Assembly (NCBI RefSeq): GCF_000143535.2
Contig: NC_037313.1
Location: 1,247,501 to 1,311,500 of the forward strand
DNA length: 64,000 bases
Source of the DNA: Botrytis cinerea B05.10
Lineage: Eukaryota; Ascomycota; Leotiomycetes; Helotiales; Sclerotiniaceae
Direction of reading: 5' to 3'
A program made the position numbers and the translations under genes. Below the pieces are notes generated by a model. That model was not told where the DNA came from. It did no database searches and saw only the letters and a program-made list of their open reading frames with translations. Shown piece by piece: positions 1-11,400 of the stretch (positions within the stretch are counted from its first letter, which is position 1; each line of letters starts with the position of its first letter).

Positions 1-743
1 TCTGACTTGCTGAATTGGCGTCATGGCAATATCAAACAGGAGAATATATTACGTTTTGTCACCGATCAACAAGATGATGAATTAGGAAACTTGAAGCTCG
101 CAGATCTGGGAAGAGCTCAGCAGCATCAGTTTGTGACAAGCATGAAGCATACCAAGGGGAAGAAACTTTGGAGAACACGATGGTACGAACCACCAGATCT
201 AGAGAAACAAAATCAAGAAGAGGCCCAAGGCAAAACTTCACGCTTATTCGATATCTGGTCCATGGGATGCGTAATGTTTGAAGCCGTGTTGTGGTTGCTA
301 TATGGGCACGGGTCTCATAATGTTTTCTTGCGCGCCAACGAATTTCTCACCGGAGAAAAAGGCGTGACACCATATTGGCGGAAAGGAAAAGATGGAAGCT
401 ACAAATTGACGGAAGCAGTTACCGGGTGGATTGACCATATATTAGAGCACGACTTAGAACGCGATGGTGTTATCGGTGATCTGATAAAATTGACGAGAAA
501 TAGATTACTCAAGATTAAACTGCCTTCAAACTCTGATATATATGCCGAAGATTTTCATACAAATTCAAAAGACCTGGAACAACAGCTTGGCAGAATTCTT
601 GAACGTGCCAGAGGAGATGAAAATTATGTGTTCAGTGGAGCAGATCGGACAAGCATGTCTCTACCCAATCTTACCAATTCAGCCACGAACAAATCATTAA
701 GATCTGCAAGTAGTTCATTATTGTCGGTTGAGGATGCAAGGGA

Positions 744-805
744 GTAAATATCCCAATTGTTCAAAGATAGAGAACTTAGATAGCTCAACAGCGTGAGTAT
801 CCCAG
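744..805 (+). other. Inferred ancestral intron 1 of the kinase-HET pseudogene
   Basis: GTAAAT begins at 744 and CAG ends at 805, with a GCTCAAC branch-like sequence between. Removing it joins the kinase frame (frame 1) to the linker frame (frame 3), which then reads IKDQWSTTPED. This is the expected junction in kinase-HET proteins. Confidence 0.55.
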
Positions 806-1137
806 CAAGATAAAAGACCAGTGGAGTACTACTCCTGAAGATCCTTCATTTGTTGATACGATGCTGAAGGTCTGAAACTTCGGTTGTGACGAACCCGAGT
901 TGTGTACAGAGTGCAATGCCATCGACGTCTCGTCACTGCATACGGAAATTTCTCATAATATGGATATACTGGAGAACAATTCAGCAAATAACGTCTGCGA
1001 CCTCTGCGAAGTAATCTATACGGCAGCCAAAGATCACGGCTTCAAAAGTCATGATGGCATTCAGCAGATCTCATTAGTACGATCAGACGACGATTTTGTT
1101 CTGGAGGGAAGCGAGCAAAGATTTCTTCGCCTAATTG

Positions 1138-1188
1138 GTAAGCATTGAGGTCTCGCCGTCCATTAATTTTGTTTAACAAAAGAATTAG
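1138..1188 (+). other. Inferred ancestral intron 2 of the kinase-HET pseudogene
   Basis: GTAAGC opens at 1138, TTTAAC lies before the acceptor, and TTAG closes at 1188 (51 nt). Splicing joins the Cys-rich linker to the HET part with the frame preserved. Confidence 0.65.
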
Positions 1189-3200
1189 AAACAATGCAGG
1201 ATACAACAGTCCCTCTAGCTACACCGGAACTAGCTTCACTGACCAGCAATCGAGACCCTTCTCCTGCGGATCTTGACTCCTTCATGAAACTACCAAGGGC
1301 ATGCCTTGAAGAATGTAATACCAGTCACCAAGACGTTTGTGCTCCCAAGGATACTCATATCCTCCCAACAAGGCTCATCAATGTCGCAAACCTAAAGAAA
1401 CCGAAGATCGTAGCGACGGCAGATCTCTCTCAGGCTATTCTTTCGGGGGGTATTCGATACATTGCAGTTTCTCATAGATGGGGTGATATGCCTTATTTGA
1501 CTATCACAACGCAGAATAATCTTGAACAAAGGCAGAAGAAGATTCCAATGGACGAGCTACCGCTTAGTTTCAGGAATGCTATTGCGATTACGAGCGCGCT
1601 GGGCTGTACCTATCTCTGGATCGATTCTCTATGTATTACACAAGGCCCCGATGGTGATTTTAGTGAAGAGGCAGATAAGATGCAAACAATATTTAACGGT
1701 GCGTACTGCGTTTTGGCTGCTTGCAATGCCGAGAGTGCCAAGGTTGGCTCTTTGGAAAATCGAGAATCCCCATCAAATGCGTCAAGATCGGTGATATCTT
1801 TGTCTCACCAATCACAATCGATTTTGAGCCGGATGTCCTTCACTGCCCCCTAGCCCGCCGTGGATGGGTTTTATAGGCACGCGCCTTGGCACGCAGAACT
1901 ATTTACTTTACAGACAATCAGACTTATTGGGAGTGTGGCGAGGGGATCCGTTGCAAAACATTGGCAAAGCTCAAGAAGTAAGTTACCCTGTTCATTAACA
2001 AAGCAGACTCGACTAATGCCTTCATAAGCGATAAGATAGCTTTCCTCAGTGACCCCAATTTTCCTGACTACACAATCCGGCCATCAAGCACCATCGGGGA
2101 TCAAATCAAGCTCTTTATTGATTTGTTCCAGAGGTATACCAGGCTAGAATTTTCCCATCTGGAGGACCGACCTATCGCAATTGATGGACTAATGGAGCGA
2201 CTAACTATCGCATTTAAGACACGAAGTTTAGCTGGGCTTTTTAAAACATTCTGGGGCCGTTGTTTGCTCTGGCGACGGGTTGATAATACAGGACCACTGA
2301 AGAAGATTCCGGCGTGGTACACGTTCTAGGCGGGCTCCACCAACTTGGTCATGGGTGGCTTTTGATGGCGCAATCTCGTTCATTGAGCCTGGCGGCGGTC
2401 AAGTTTCTTGGAATGATGCCGGAGTGAAATTACCGTTCGCTAATCTCACCGGCGATCAAACTTCATGGCTTCGGAAAAGCTGCCAGGATGGTAGTGTGGC
2501 TATCCAAGCAAAAGTACCTTACTTCAATATACCCGAAAAAGCCAACAGAAGTGAGGCATGTATATACTATGATGACACAACAATTAGGGCAGCAAAATGT
2601 GTAATTGTTGGTACTGACAAATATCATGGTAATGATGCAAGCTTGAAGAAACATTACGCTTTGATTGTCAAGCCGCTTTCACACAGTCTCGGTGGAACAT
2701 CTTACGAACGTTGTGGCGTCGGATACATGCCAGGCAAGTATATTCGCTTGGGCAACCCTTCTGTTTATATGCCAATTGAGTAGTTTCATTTTATATATAC
2801 CACATTTCGGACAGGAATCGAGCATTCGGGAGGCTACAAAATTCACATGCCAGTTTTCGAAAAGAGGATTCTACCTACCTTATTAAACTGAAACTGTACA
2901 TAGCGCTCGAATAATTTAAGTGATTCTTAACAGCAAAAATCAAGCTCGCATCTAGCTTGGCCAACCATTTTTTCTAATTGGAGTTGCCTATGGCAAAACA
3001 AGAGAGGTTTAGAATAGAAGTTTCCGACATTTTTTTTCTCTGGATATTTTAAGAGCATATGCTCCCGCGACCGTCTCTCAAGCGCATCTCAATTTACACA
3101 ACGCCGTTTGATACTTGTCTTCTTTATGTGTTTTTCTGTCGATGGGCCTATATATCTAACTGTATGTAAAGCAAAATCTCCATTTCACATCACGCTTCGC

Positions 3201-3264
3201 AAATAGAAATAGAAATAGAAATAGAAACATAAATCTCCTCTCCCTCTCCCTCTCCCTCTCCAAC
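3201..3264. repeat. Adjacent hexanucleotide microsatellites
   Basis: Four near-perfect GAAATA units are followed directly by repeated CTCTCC units, giving a purine-rich to pyrimidine-rich switch on one strand. Confidence 0.85.
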
Positions 3265-3424
3265 TCCAACTCCCTCCTTTCCCACTCCCTCCCTTCCCAT
3301 TTCCCACTTCCAACTTCCCACTTCACAATACACAATACACAATACACATCGTCATCATACTCGTATATACACCCCAGTGCAGCCATCTCGCCGAGAAAAT
3401 ACCATTAACCAAAATCAAAAGCAG

Positions 3425-3451
3425 AAGTCAAGTCAAGTCAAGTCAAGTCAA
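3425..3451. repeat. AAGTC pentanucleotide array
   Basis: Five tandem AAGTC-type units read directly from the sequence. Confidence 0.9.
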
Positions 3452-4157
3452 AAGCCAACGGCTAGACAATTTCAAACACACAACAATCCCCCTCGATTCT
3501 TAATCCCACCAATCAATCCAAAGAAATCCCGAAAATAATCCATTACACGTTACATTACACATTACGCATTACATCACAGCATCAAAAAAGAAGAAAAAGG
3601 GCTGAGAAGACCAAGTCATAAATCCAAATAAGTAAATTAAGTAATTAAGCAATTCATTACACTTTCGATTCCGCCTCTAGGTAGCTAGCTATAGCGAAGA
3701 GAAATCGAATTGATGAATACAATATACTTTTCCCATCGATCCATCTATCCCTCCCACCCTTCATTCCACCATGTATTCTCTTACCCTACCCTTCCTTTCT
3801 TAACCTCCTCATAATCATCCTACATGTATATCATAAACCCCCCCAGCCATCTTCGATAAATGAGCTACGCAAACAAACAAGCAAAAGCAAACAAAAGCAA
3901 ACGAAAAAAAACAAGCTAAAAATCCATCCTAGCCCGCTAGCCGCTCCCTACGCCATAAGCTACCAGAGCAAGCAACTCTTTCCATTCCATTCCGTACACA
4001 TCTCCATCCCGATCTAAAGCCCAAACAGTTGCATAAACTGAAAACTCCAAGAAAGATTCCCTAGATACAATTGAAAAGTATGAAATGGAAGATAAAATAA
4101 ATATTAAAGCGGTACCCATTGACTCATCGTTCATATTGAGACTTTGCAGAAATTTTA

Positions 4158-6472
4158 CTAGCCTTCATGTGGCGGATACAGACCACGAATAACTCTTGCC
4201 GGATTTCCACAAACCACTGTATAAGGTGGAACATCTCTTGTGACAATTGAGCCGGCTCCCACTGTACTACCTTTCCCGATAGTCCTGCCAGGTAAAATAG
4301 TTACACCGCCACCAATCCAACAATCCTCTTGAATAATAATTTTCCTTCCCAAATTTGGTCCTCGGGATCCAAGTCTTCTCTTCGGATCAATGTGTAGCGT
4401 GGCGGTATAGAGATTAACATTCGGCCCAATATTACAACGATCACCAATCTTAACCTCGCAAGTATCAAGAATCGTGCAATTCTTTCCAATCGCTACATCT
4501 TGTCCAATGCTAATATTGTATCCATAATCACAAGTGAATGGGGCTTCGACGACCACGTTATCGCCGACTTTACCAACAGGAGTGACAGGAGTAGCTTGAG
4601 TGGGAGAAATGACATGATCGCGTGGTTGGAGAATATCGCGGAATTGGCGAGCTCGTTCTTCGGGCGATACACCATTGTTAGGATTTGTGCTGTTGTTAAA
4701 ACGCCAACAAGCTGTATTGCAACGTTCACGCTCTAGAACTAGCTCCTTATCAAATGGGAAGTAATGACGACCAGCTAACATTTCTTCCTTTTGAGTTCTT
4801 TGTCGACTTGCAGGATGAGAAAGTGCTAGTTGTGCGGCAACTTGGGCGCTGCTATGAGGACTATCGGGATGGATCTGATGATTGAGTAGATTGGGAAGAG
4901 CCGAAGTGGGCTCGCGAGCAGAATTCGGTGTTCCAGTATCCGGCTCTGTTCTTGGTTCTTGCCTAGAAAGATCATGAAGAGGTCCAACGCGTGGATACTC
5001 ACTCTTGTAGCGATCTGGATGGGCACTATTTGCACTCACAGGAGTGGGCGTTTGCTGGATTCCATAACCTGACGCAGATATTCGATTATTCTCCGGGCTT
5101 GTGATGGAAGCACTAGGTAGGGTGGTTGCGCTTGCTTGATCGTCTGTATCTGTTATGCCTCTGCTATGAGGATCTACACGTAAGCTTTGGCCACGATATC
5201 CAGGTAATGGTTCCCTTCGAGTTGGAATTCCAGGTTGGTTTCCATATGGTGATGGCTGGGTGTATGAAGAAGGGCTTTCGTATTCGGTTTTGGATTGTAA
5301 TGGAACTGGAGTTTGTTTCATTTCGACCTTGGGATAAGAACCTCGTTGTTGATATCCAGAACAGACAAATCCACCACGGAGACAATTGTTACCTATATTA
5401 GATGTCAGTAGAATTCGACAAAAATTTGTCCGAGCAATTTACATTCTGGCCTGGATTCATCGCACTTCTTCTTTCGTCTTCTGCATGTCATACAGCCTGT
5501 CTTGGTCCTATTGCTGAAGTTTCTTTTCCGTTTCTTAAGATCTGATTGAGCAGACAATTCCCGTCTCTCTTGGCTGTATGCAGATTGCGGATCAGCATAT
5601 CGATTATCATCACCAGAAAGTGTACGACGATCGTACTCATGTTGCTGTGCATCCAGATTTTGAGATGCTCTTTGTAATACCTCCCCAATATGCTCATCGG
5701 AAGCAACTTGAGGATGCTGAGGATAATGACGAGTATGCCATAAGTCACTCGAAGGTGTGTCCCGAGCTGAATCGGTTGCTGACATGAATTGCCTGTACTG
5801 TGAATCTGCGCTGTATGTCTCTCTGGTATCTAAATGAGGTTGAGATTTTGCTCGAACACTTCCATCGTCTCTAATCCCATCAGACTCGGTAGTCGCCGTG
5901 GTTGGTGTTGCTTTTGTTGAATTTGGTAGGGCATGGCTATGGTATGAATTTGCGGATGATGAACCTTGATCCATTGAACCCGATCTTTTACGTTTGTGAG
6001 AATTCTCGTCGGAATAATGATTTGAATTCTGGCTCGTATTCATTTGGCGATCAGGTAGATGAGTACGTTCTCCATTTTTCGACGAAGACCAGTCTTGATC
6101 CTGAGTTGTTGTGATGGTCAATTTCTCATGACCTGGAGGTGAAATTCTAGGTTGTCCATTTGCTCTTTCATCAGAGCCCCTCCTTGCAACGCCGTTTCCA
6201 TTTGCTCCGGCACTAGTAACGTTTCCGTTTCCGTTTCCATTGGTCGTGGGCGAGGTTTCATTCTGACTTCTACCATTGACTGCGGTGAATCTAGCCGTCG
6301 GTGACTCGGCGTGCTTATCTGTACCTTCTGGACTCGCCATTTCAAGTATGTTCCGAGAAATCTTGGTTCCTTCTTCACTGCCTGAGTTGACCACCAGAAT
6401 TTCTCGAGCTAAATTTACAAGCTCCTGAGTTTCAAGAGGACAATTTTCTGTATTCATCGTGTTAGGCGCCAT
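4158..6472 (-). CDS. Zn2Cys6 domain fused to hexapeptide-repeat sugar O-acetyltransferase
   Basis: Two exons (6472-5443 and 5392-4158) encode 754 aa. Intron 5393-5442 (50 nt, GTAAAT..TATAG) splits the fourth zinc cysteine. Its removal completes a Gal4-type binuclear cluster C-x2-C-x6-C-x6-C-x2-C-x6-C, at about Cys327, 330, 337, 344, 347 and 354, preceded by a basic KKRKR stretch. The first 320 residues and residues 360-540 are low-complexity (Ser, Asn, Gln, Pro). Residues about 545-602 match the maltose/galactoside acetyltransferase 'Mac' domain (EEMLAGRHYFPFD). Residues about 625-747 form left-handed hexapeptide repeats (IGQDVAIGKNC, IGDRCNIGPNV, VGAGSIVTRDVP, GNPARVI). A His in TATLHID (about 677) sits where the NodL/LacA catalytic His lies. 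The family acetylates sugars with acetyl-CoA. How a DNA-binding domain and this enzyme work together cannot be told from sequence. Start is the first ATG of the open frame. Confidence 0.9.
5393..5442 (-). other. Intron inside the zinc-cluster codon of the acetyltransferase fusion
   Basis: On the minus strand GTAAAT begins at 5442 and TATAG ends at 5393. Unspliced, the frame stops soon after the fourth Cys. Spliced, the cluster and the acetyltransferase are one protein. Confidence 0.9.
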
Positions 6473-7597
6473 CCTTTAAGTTGATTTACCCTATTGCGAC
6501 AATGAAGGTTTTAGAAACAAAAGAAAAAATCTTTCTTCGGCGGTTAAACGTACAGAATTTAAAATATTTGATGATGGGAATGATCCAATACGATGAGCCT
6601 TTTTGCATGAAACGTGAATGATTCGGATGGAGATCACGTTTCTTCTTCAAACAGCAGACGCGCGCTTTCCAATTCAAATGGTAAATTTCCAAAGGTCGAT
6701 TGATCCAGTTACCCTTCCATTCGCTGCTTTCCTGTCTCTTTTTCGAATAAACTAAATTTAAACTCAAATCCAAAGTTTGGAAGCGTTGAGCCGCTTGTTG
6801 TCGGGGAAATCACTTTTGCAGCAAGACCAAACTCGTGACCTTATCGACGTCGTTCCCCTTGGCCGAGCTGAGATTCCGTTGAGAAATGTGGAGACCAGAT
6901 GATGTGTAAAGACAAGATACCACGAAATCTTTGGGCTGACGATGATTGCGATAGATGTTTTTGAGGAAGCGTCACCGTCGCGTCACGATTAAATTATTTT
7001 TGGTGTGGTACCCAAGTATACGATGTCGATGGAAATCGGACGGCTAGGTTCTTGATACACTGTCAAGATTCGGAACGACCGATTAAATGATCACCACGGA
7101 TTGTTGTTGACTGAAGGATGGATTGCCCTCCTGATAAGATTGTCACCCACGGTCGAGTCGGGTCAAATTAGTAGTGAATCCAATCAATTGGTGTGCAAAC
7201 GATGGAAGTAGGTAATGGTATCTCTTTTCTCAGCCAAGGAAGTGCAGAAAGAACTCGACTTCATTCACGTGTATCTCGAAGTGGTTTTTCTTTCTGGTCT
7301 CTCGACGAGATACAATTTCCAATGAACGAGAGATTGGCCCAGCCGAATCGTGTGTGGTTATAACGATGATGGGGATTGATTGATTGCGCAGTGATGTCTC
7401 TGCCTCATGGACGGTGGATCGTATTCCTTGAGCGTGATTGAGAGTGAGAGGTGACACCAGATGATTGTAGACTCTACGATGGCTGTTCGTCGGCAAAGAA
7501 ATAATTAAAACTTCGCCTTCTACCTTTCACAGAACAGTATGGCAGTGGAGGCGATGGGGTGATGGTTCGTATAGTATGATATGTGTGGGCAGTATGA

Positions 7598-7621
7598 TAT
7601 GGTATGGTATGGTATGGTATG
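7598..7621. repeat. TATGG pentanucleotide array
   Basis: About five tandem TATGG units are visible. Confidence 0.9.
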
Positions 7622-8022
7622 AGTTGACTTGGATTGATTTGGCGATGTGCATGTACGTATGTCGTCAATGAAAATCGACGAGTTCCTTAAAATAGAAAAA
7701 CTCTTAGGATGGAAAATGACGGGATGTTTTTATGGGAATGAGTATCAGAGAAACGTTTCGTCTTCTCAAATCCTCAGAAAACAATGAATTTCTGTGACCC
7801 AGTGGAATGGTAACGAAGGGACGCAAAGAATCAAAAAAAGTTATGGCTGTTGGGGTAGTGGGAATATATTAAGCAGCGTCTGTTCTGTGCTACAAATCGT
7901 CATGGGTTAATAAAAGTGGGAATTTTTAATTGTCTAGTGTCTCTTCTTTCTCCCATGTTCCGCGTTTAGCTCGGTAAGATGTAAATCCTCGGCGGTTGGA
8001 GATTCAGCTTGGGTGGATGAGT

Positions 8023-8056
8023 GGTGGATGGTGGATGTGGATGTGGATGTGGATGG
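8023..8056. repeat. GGATGT hexanucleotide array
   Basis: Repeated GGATGT/GTGGAT units, slightly imperfect at the left end. Confidence 0.85.
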
Positions 8057-8297
8057 AATGCAGAGGCAATACGTGGGCAAGGTGTGGGCGAAAAGAGCAG
8101 GGAACGGCGGAGGGGAAAGAGGGGACGATGATATATAAAGTCGAGAAGTATTTGGAGGGGAGGTTTTCAAAGTCCGAGAGATGAGATGTAAGAGTCGTGC
8201 GTCGAGAGTCGAGAGTCGAGATTACCTATGTCGAGGCAATACTCGTAGATTGTAGATATCATCGGGAGTGGTGGAGAAGGAGGACACAACAGACCTT

Positions 8298-8405
8298 TCT
8301 CTCTGACTATCTGTCTGTCTATTTGTCTGTCTATCTATCTGTCTATCTATCTCTCTGTCTATCTATCTCTCTGTCTCTCTGTCTCTCTCTCTCTCTCCCC
8401 CCCTC
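8298..8405. repeat. CTGT/CTAT tetranucleotide and CT dinucleotide tract
   Basis: Compound microsatellite: mixed CTGT and CTAT units pass into pure CT and then a C run. The strand is almost entirely pyrimidine apart from regularly spaced G or A. Confidence 0.9.
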
Positions 8406-11400
8406 CATCCCTCCCTCTCTTGGCCATTTAACAACCAACCTCAATTGAATCCATATGATCTAAAAGCATCTACCTCCCTCCGCAGTGCCATGATAAGTAC
8501 CTTTCCATACTTCCAATCAATATTATCAGAAATCGATTGAAGAACACACACTCATACTACATTCATTCGTCCACTTTATTTTATAAATACTTTCCTGGAC
8601 CCAAAAGATGGCCCAAATCGAAGCATGATTGATATACGATTGTTGTCATTCGAGCCTCATTCGCCGCCGTTTGACATCCAAACAATCTCTTTGTTGTCAT
8701 CATTTCCAAGCTTGCCACCATTCGGGCGCCAGCACTGTTGATTTCATGCGGGATGATTGTTTGTATTTATCGATTCGAGATATCGTTTTTGCAGTTCTTA
8801 CCCACAATTTCATGCAGTTATATTAATCCTCCAGACTACTCCGTACGAATATTATTACATGCAAATGTCCTACACAACCAACACAACCCACACAACCCAC
8901 ACCGTAAGTCTGGAAAAGCTGACAATAAGTAGGTAGGCAGTGCTATTATCAATAATATCCAATAATGACATTGGGTCAACGAGAGATGTTCCCGAATCCA
9001 CCGACTTGGAAATTTGTATATATTTAGCCTTCTTAGCAAAATGACCCAAGGCCTACCTAATATCCGCTGGCACGCCGATGCATTGTTGGGGCGATTCGGA
9101 AAGATGGAAAGTTCTCCCCCTCCCCCCAATTGATCCAATGATGATGCCGGGCGACCTGCTCCCCATACCCAAGACCAGGACAGAATGCGCAATGTGGGAG
9201 AGGGCAAGGCTCAACAAGCTCAGTGATTGATTAACAGATTGTCGACAGAGCAGATGATGATACAAGAACTAGGACCGTTTGGGGCCAGTTGCTTTGTATC
9301 GGAGTGAGCTGAGCGGCTGCTCGCTTTTGCGCGACGAGAAACCCCTGGTGCTGTGCATCCTATTGGCTGCGTCTCAATAAATCTACTTCGGCGTCTATCT
9401 CGATTAGGCAAGGTTGTATCGATTTCCATGATGCACAAACCCAGTTTGGCAACTTGTTCAATGGTATTACACAATAAATACACTCACTAGATGACTTGGG
9501 GATATTTCTAACACGTTTCCTAATAAAGTAAGAGATTCTACGCTGTACGCAGCAGGCATGATATTCAACGCATATCCTTTTGAACCTTGGAAACAACTGT
9601 TAACCCCATCAAATTTCGTCCATCATTTTGTATTCACCCATGAACCCCAAGACCCAAAGAGTCCCAAGGAGAACAAATCATCGAGGCTGTGTCATGATAT
9701 GTTCGCGTCACGTTGCCTTTCCATCTGTAACGCAGCGACGCAACATTTCTCCCACTTTTTCCATTGGCAATTCTGGCTCATCCGCTTCACACCCAAGTGA
9801 TCCTTTAGCGCGTTGGCCAACGTGAGACTTTCTCGAGCCGTGATGGTCGGCCGGCCAAAAAATCAGCCTGACAGAACCCACGGTACTTGATGGTAGGATT
9901 TTACATTGACCCCCAAGAGAGACCCAGGTCAAACCAAAAGAGCTCAAATCACATTTCCTTGCTCGCCTTCCCTAGCTAGAACGGTTCTGCCGCATTGTTC
10001 AAACCTTGTCACCAAAGTCACTAGAAATGTCATTCATTCACCCAAGCCGGGAACGCGCATATAATCATCTTTTGGCGCACAGCACAATATAAAAAAAAAA
10101 CGGGGGGTGCGATGATCCGGATGGATTACACGAAAGAGAAAAGACTAATTTGTAGCTGTGTGCCAATTCATCGGCACGATTTGATGACTTGCTGACTTTC
10201 CCACTCTTACAAGATTATCGGGGCATATTTTCCCCTCTCTCCCCCCCTGAACTTTGTCGCCCGTACATAGTCCCCAGTCCATCAGTCGACTGCGTCTGTA
10301 TGAAACAAAGGTCCGAAGGGATCACTAACAAGGATGATCGTACAGGAATAAATTGTCAGGATCATCAAGGTCCGTCCGGCGTGCCAGGATTAATTGAACT
10401 CGACTCTTGCTTCCCTCTTGCTCTGGAATATTGTAGCCTTCAACAATCGACAGAGGCCGGCCCAAAGTGGGATTATTCAGTGCAGGATAGGACACACTAT
10501 ATGAAGGGCTGTAGAGAGCATCCAAGAACACCACGTTCCTTAGAATGTCACTACACGACACGCTGGGAATTCTTCGGTGGCACAAGAGGCACAGAACTTT
10601 AAAAAGAGTCTGGAATCTACAATGAGATTGGATCAAGTTCAAAAGCAATTGAATTGGCCAGGCAGAGTTGACCCGCTTGAAGCGTTAACATGGACATCAT
10701 TTTAGGTTACCTTGCCGAGCTTGCGTCTATACGAAGCAACTTTCATTTGCTTGAAGCGCTGAATAGTGACTGGGTGAGGAGGTCTCAGAAACGGCCACAC
10801 TAAAATCGATCACAGATAGCCTACATCAATATCATGTCGTACCTTGTTCCTTGGCTCTATTTCTTCAACGAGAAGGTCGAGAAAGGTGGTCGCAGCAACC
10901 AAAATATACTTTTCAATGTCAGGTGTTCTACAAAAACAGAATCGTAAGGGTGCTGCTACTTCTTATATGCTGGATCCATGGTTTTGTTTCCGACCCTAAG
11001 AATGAATCAAGAAGAGCCATGGCTTGTACCTGTACCAAGGAAATCAAGGAAAGCCTTATCACTGCCGGTTAGATACCGGTCACATACTACTGTAGCTTTT
11101 CATTGTTGGCTTTCCAACGTTGCTCGCTCAATCTGGAGCAAAACCTTCGCCAAATTGAGAAAGGACACATCGTTGTCAAATTATGGCTTCGTATTGACTA
11201 ACGAATATTTACTTTCGCCCGCATGGATCCGGATATCACCATAGACTAAACACATTTAAAAGAGTATTAGACGCGAACTCGACAAGATTTGTCTGTTTGT
11301 GCGCCTTTCGATTGTGATGATACCCGACCGTATAGTACATCGACTGGGGTTCACCGCTGTTATCCACCCGTTCGAAATTGAGCTGTTACATCAATTTGTG

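Larger units (their letters stand above)
1..2783 (+). pseudogene. Decayed protein kinase-HET domain fusion gene, truncated by the left window edge
   Basis: The order of domains matches the fungal architecture of an N-terminal kinase-like domain followed by a Cys-rich linker and a HET (heterokaryon incompatibility, PF06985) domain. Positions 1-743 give the kinase catalytic loop (HGNIKQENIL), a DLG motif, WYEPPDLE and DIWSMGCV. The usual catalytic Asp is Asn (nt 28-30). A plausible intron 744-805 (GTAAAT..CAG) leads to 806-1137, with LCTECNAID and CDLCEV. A second intron at 1138-1188 leads to the HET core: YIAVSHRWG, LPLSFRNAI, YLWIDSLCI and AYCVLAAC. Then come breaks. TGA at 873-875 lies in frame, the frame shifts near 1765-1780, TAG at 1874-1876 falls inside the conserved GWVLQER-type motif, TAA lies at 1979-1981, and the frame shifts again near 2300-2330 before PTWSWVAFDGA. 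Frame is then open to the TAG at 2781-2783. In life such genes mediate allorecognition cell death. This copy looks dead. The start lies outside the window. Confidence 0.85.
2784..4157. other. Gene-free spacer with simple repeats
   Basis: No ORF here resembles a protein. The stretch holds a GAAATA-like run and a CTCTCC-like run (about 3201-3264), an AAGTC pentamer array (3425-3451), CATTACA-type repeats (about 3540-3575) and AAACAAAAGC-type repeats (about 3870-3915). The right part is likely 3' untranslated sequence of the minus-strand gene ending at 4158. Confidence 0.6.

Noticed and set aside
3156..3386. Minus-strand ORF of Glu/Arg repeats and Phe/Leu repeats
   Set aside because: It is the translation of the GAAATA and CTCTCC microsatellites. 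No domain, no start context.
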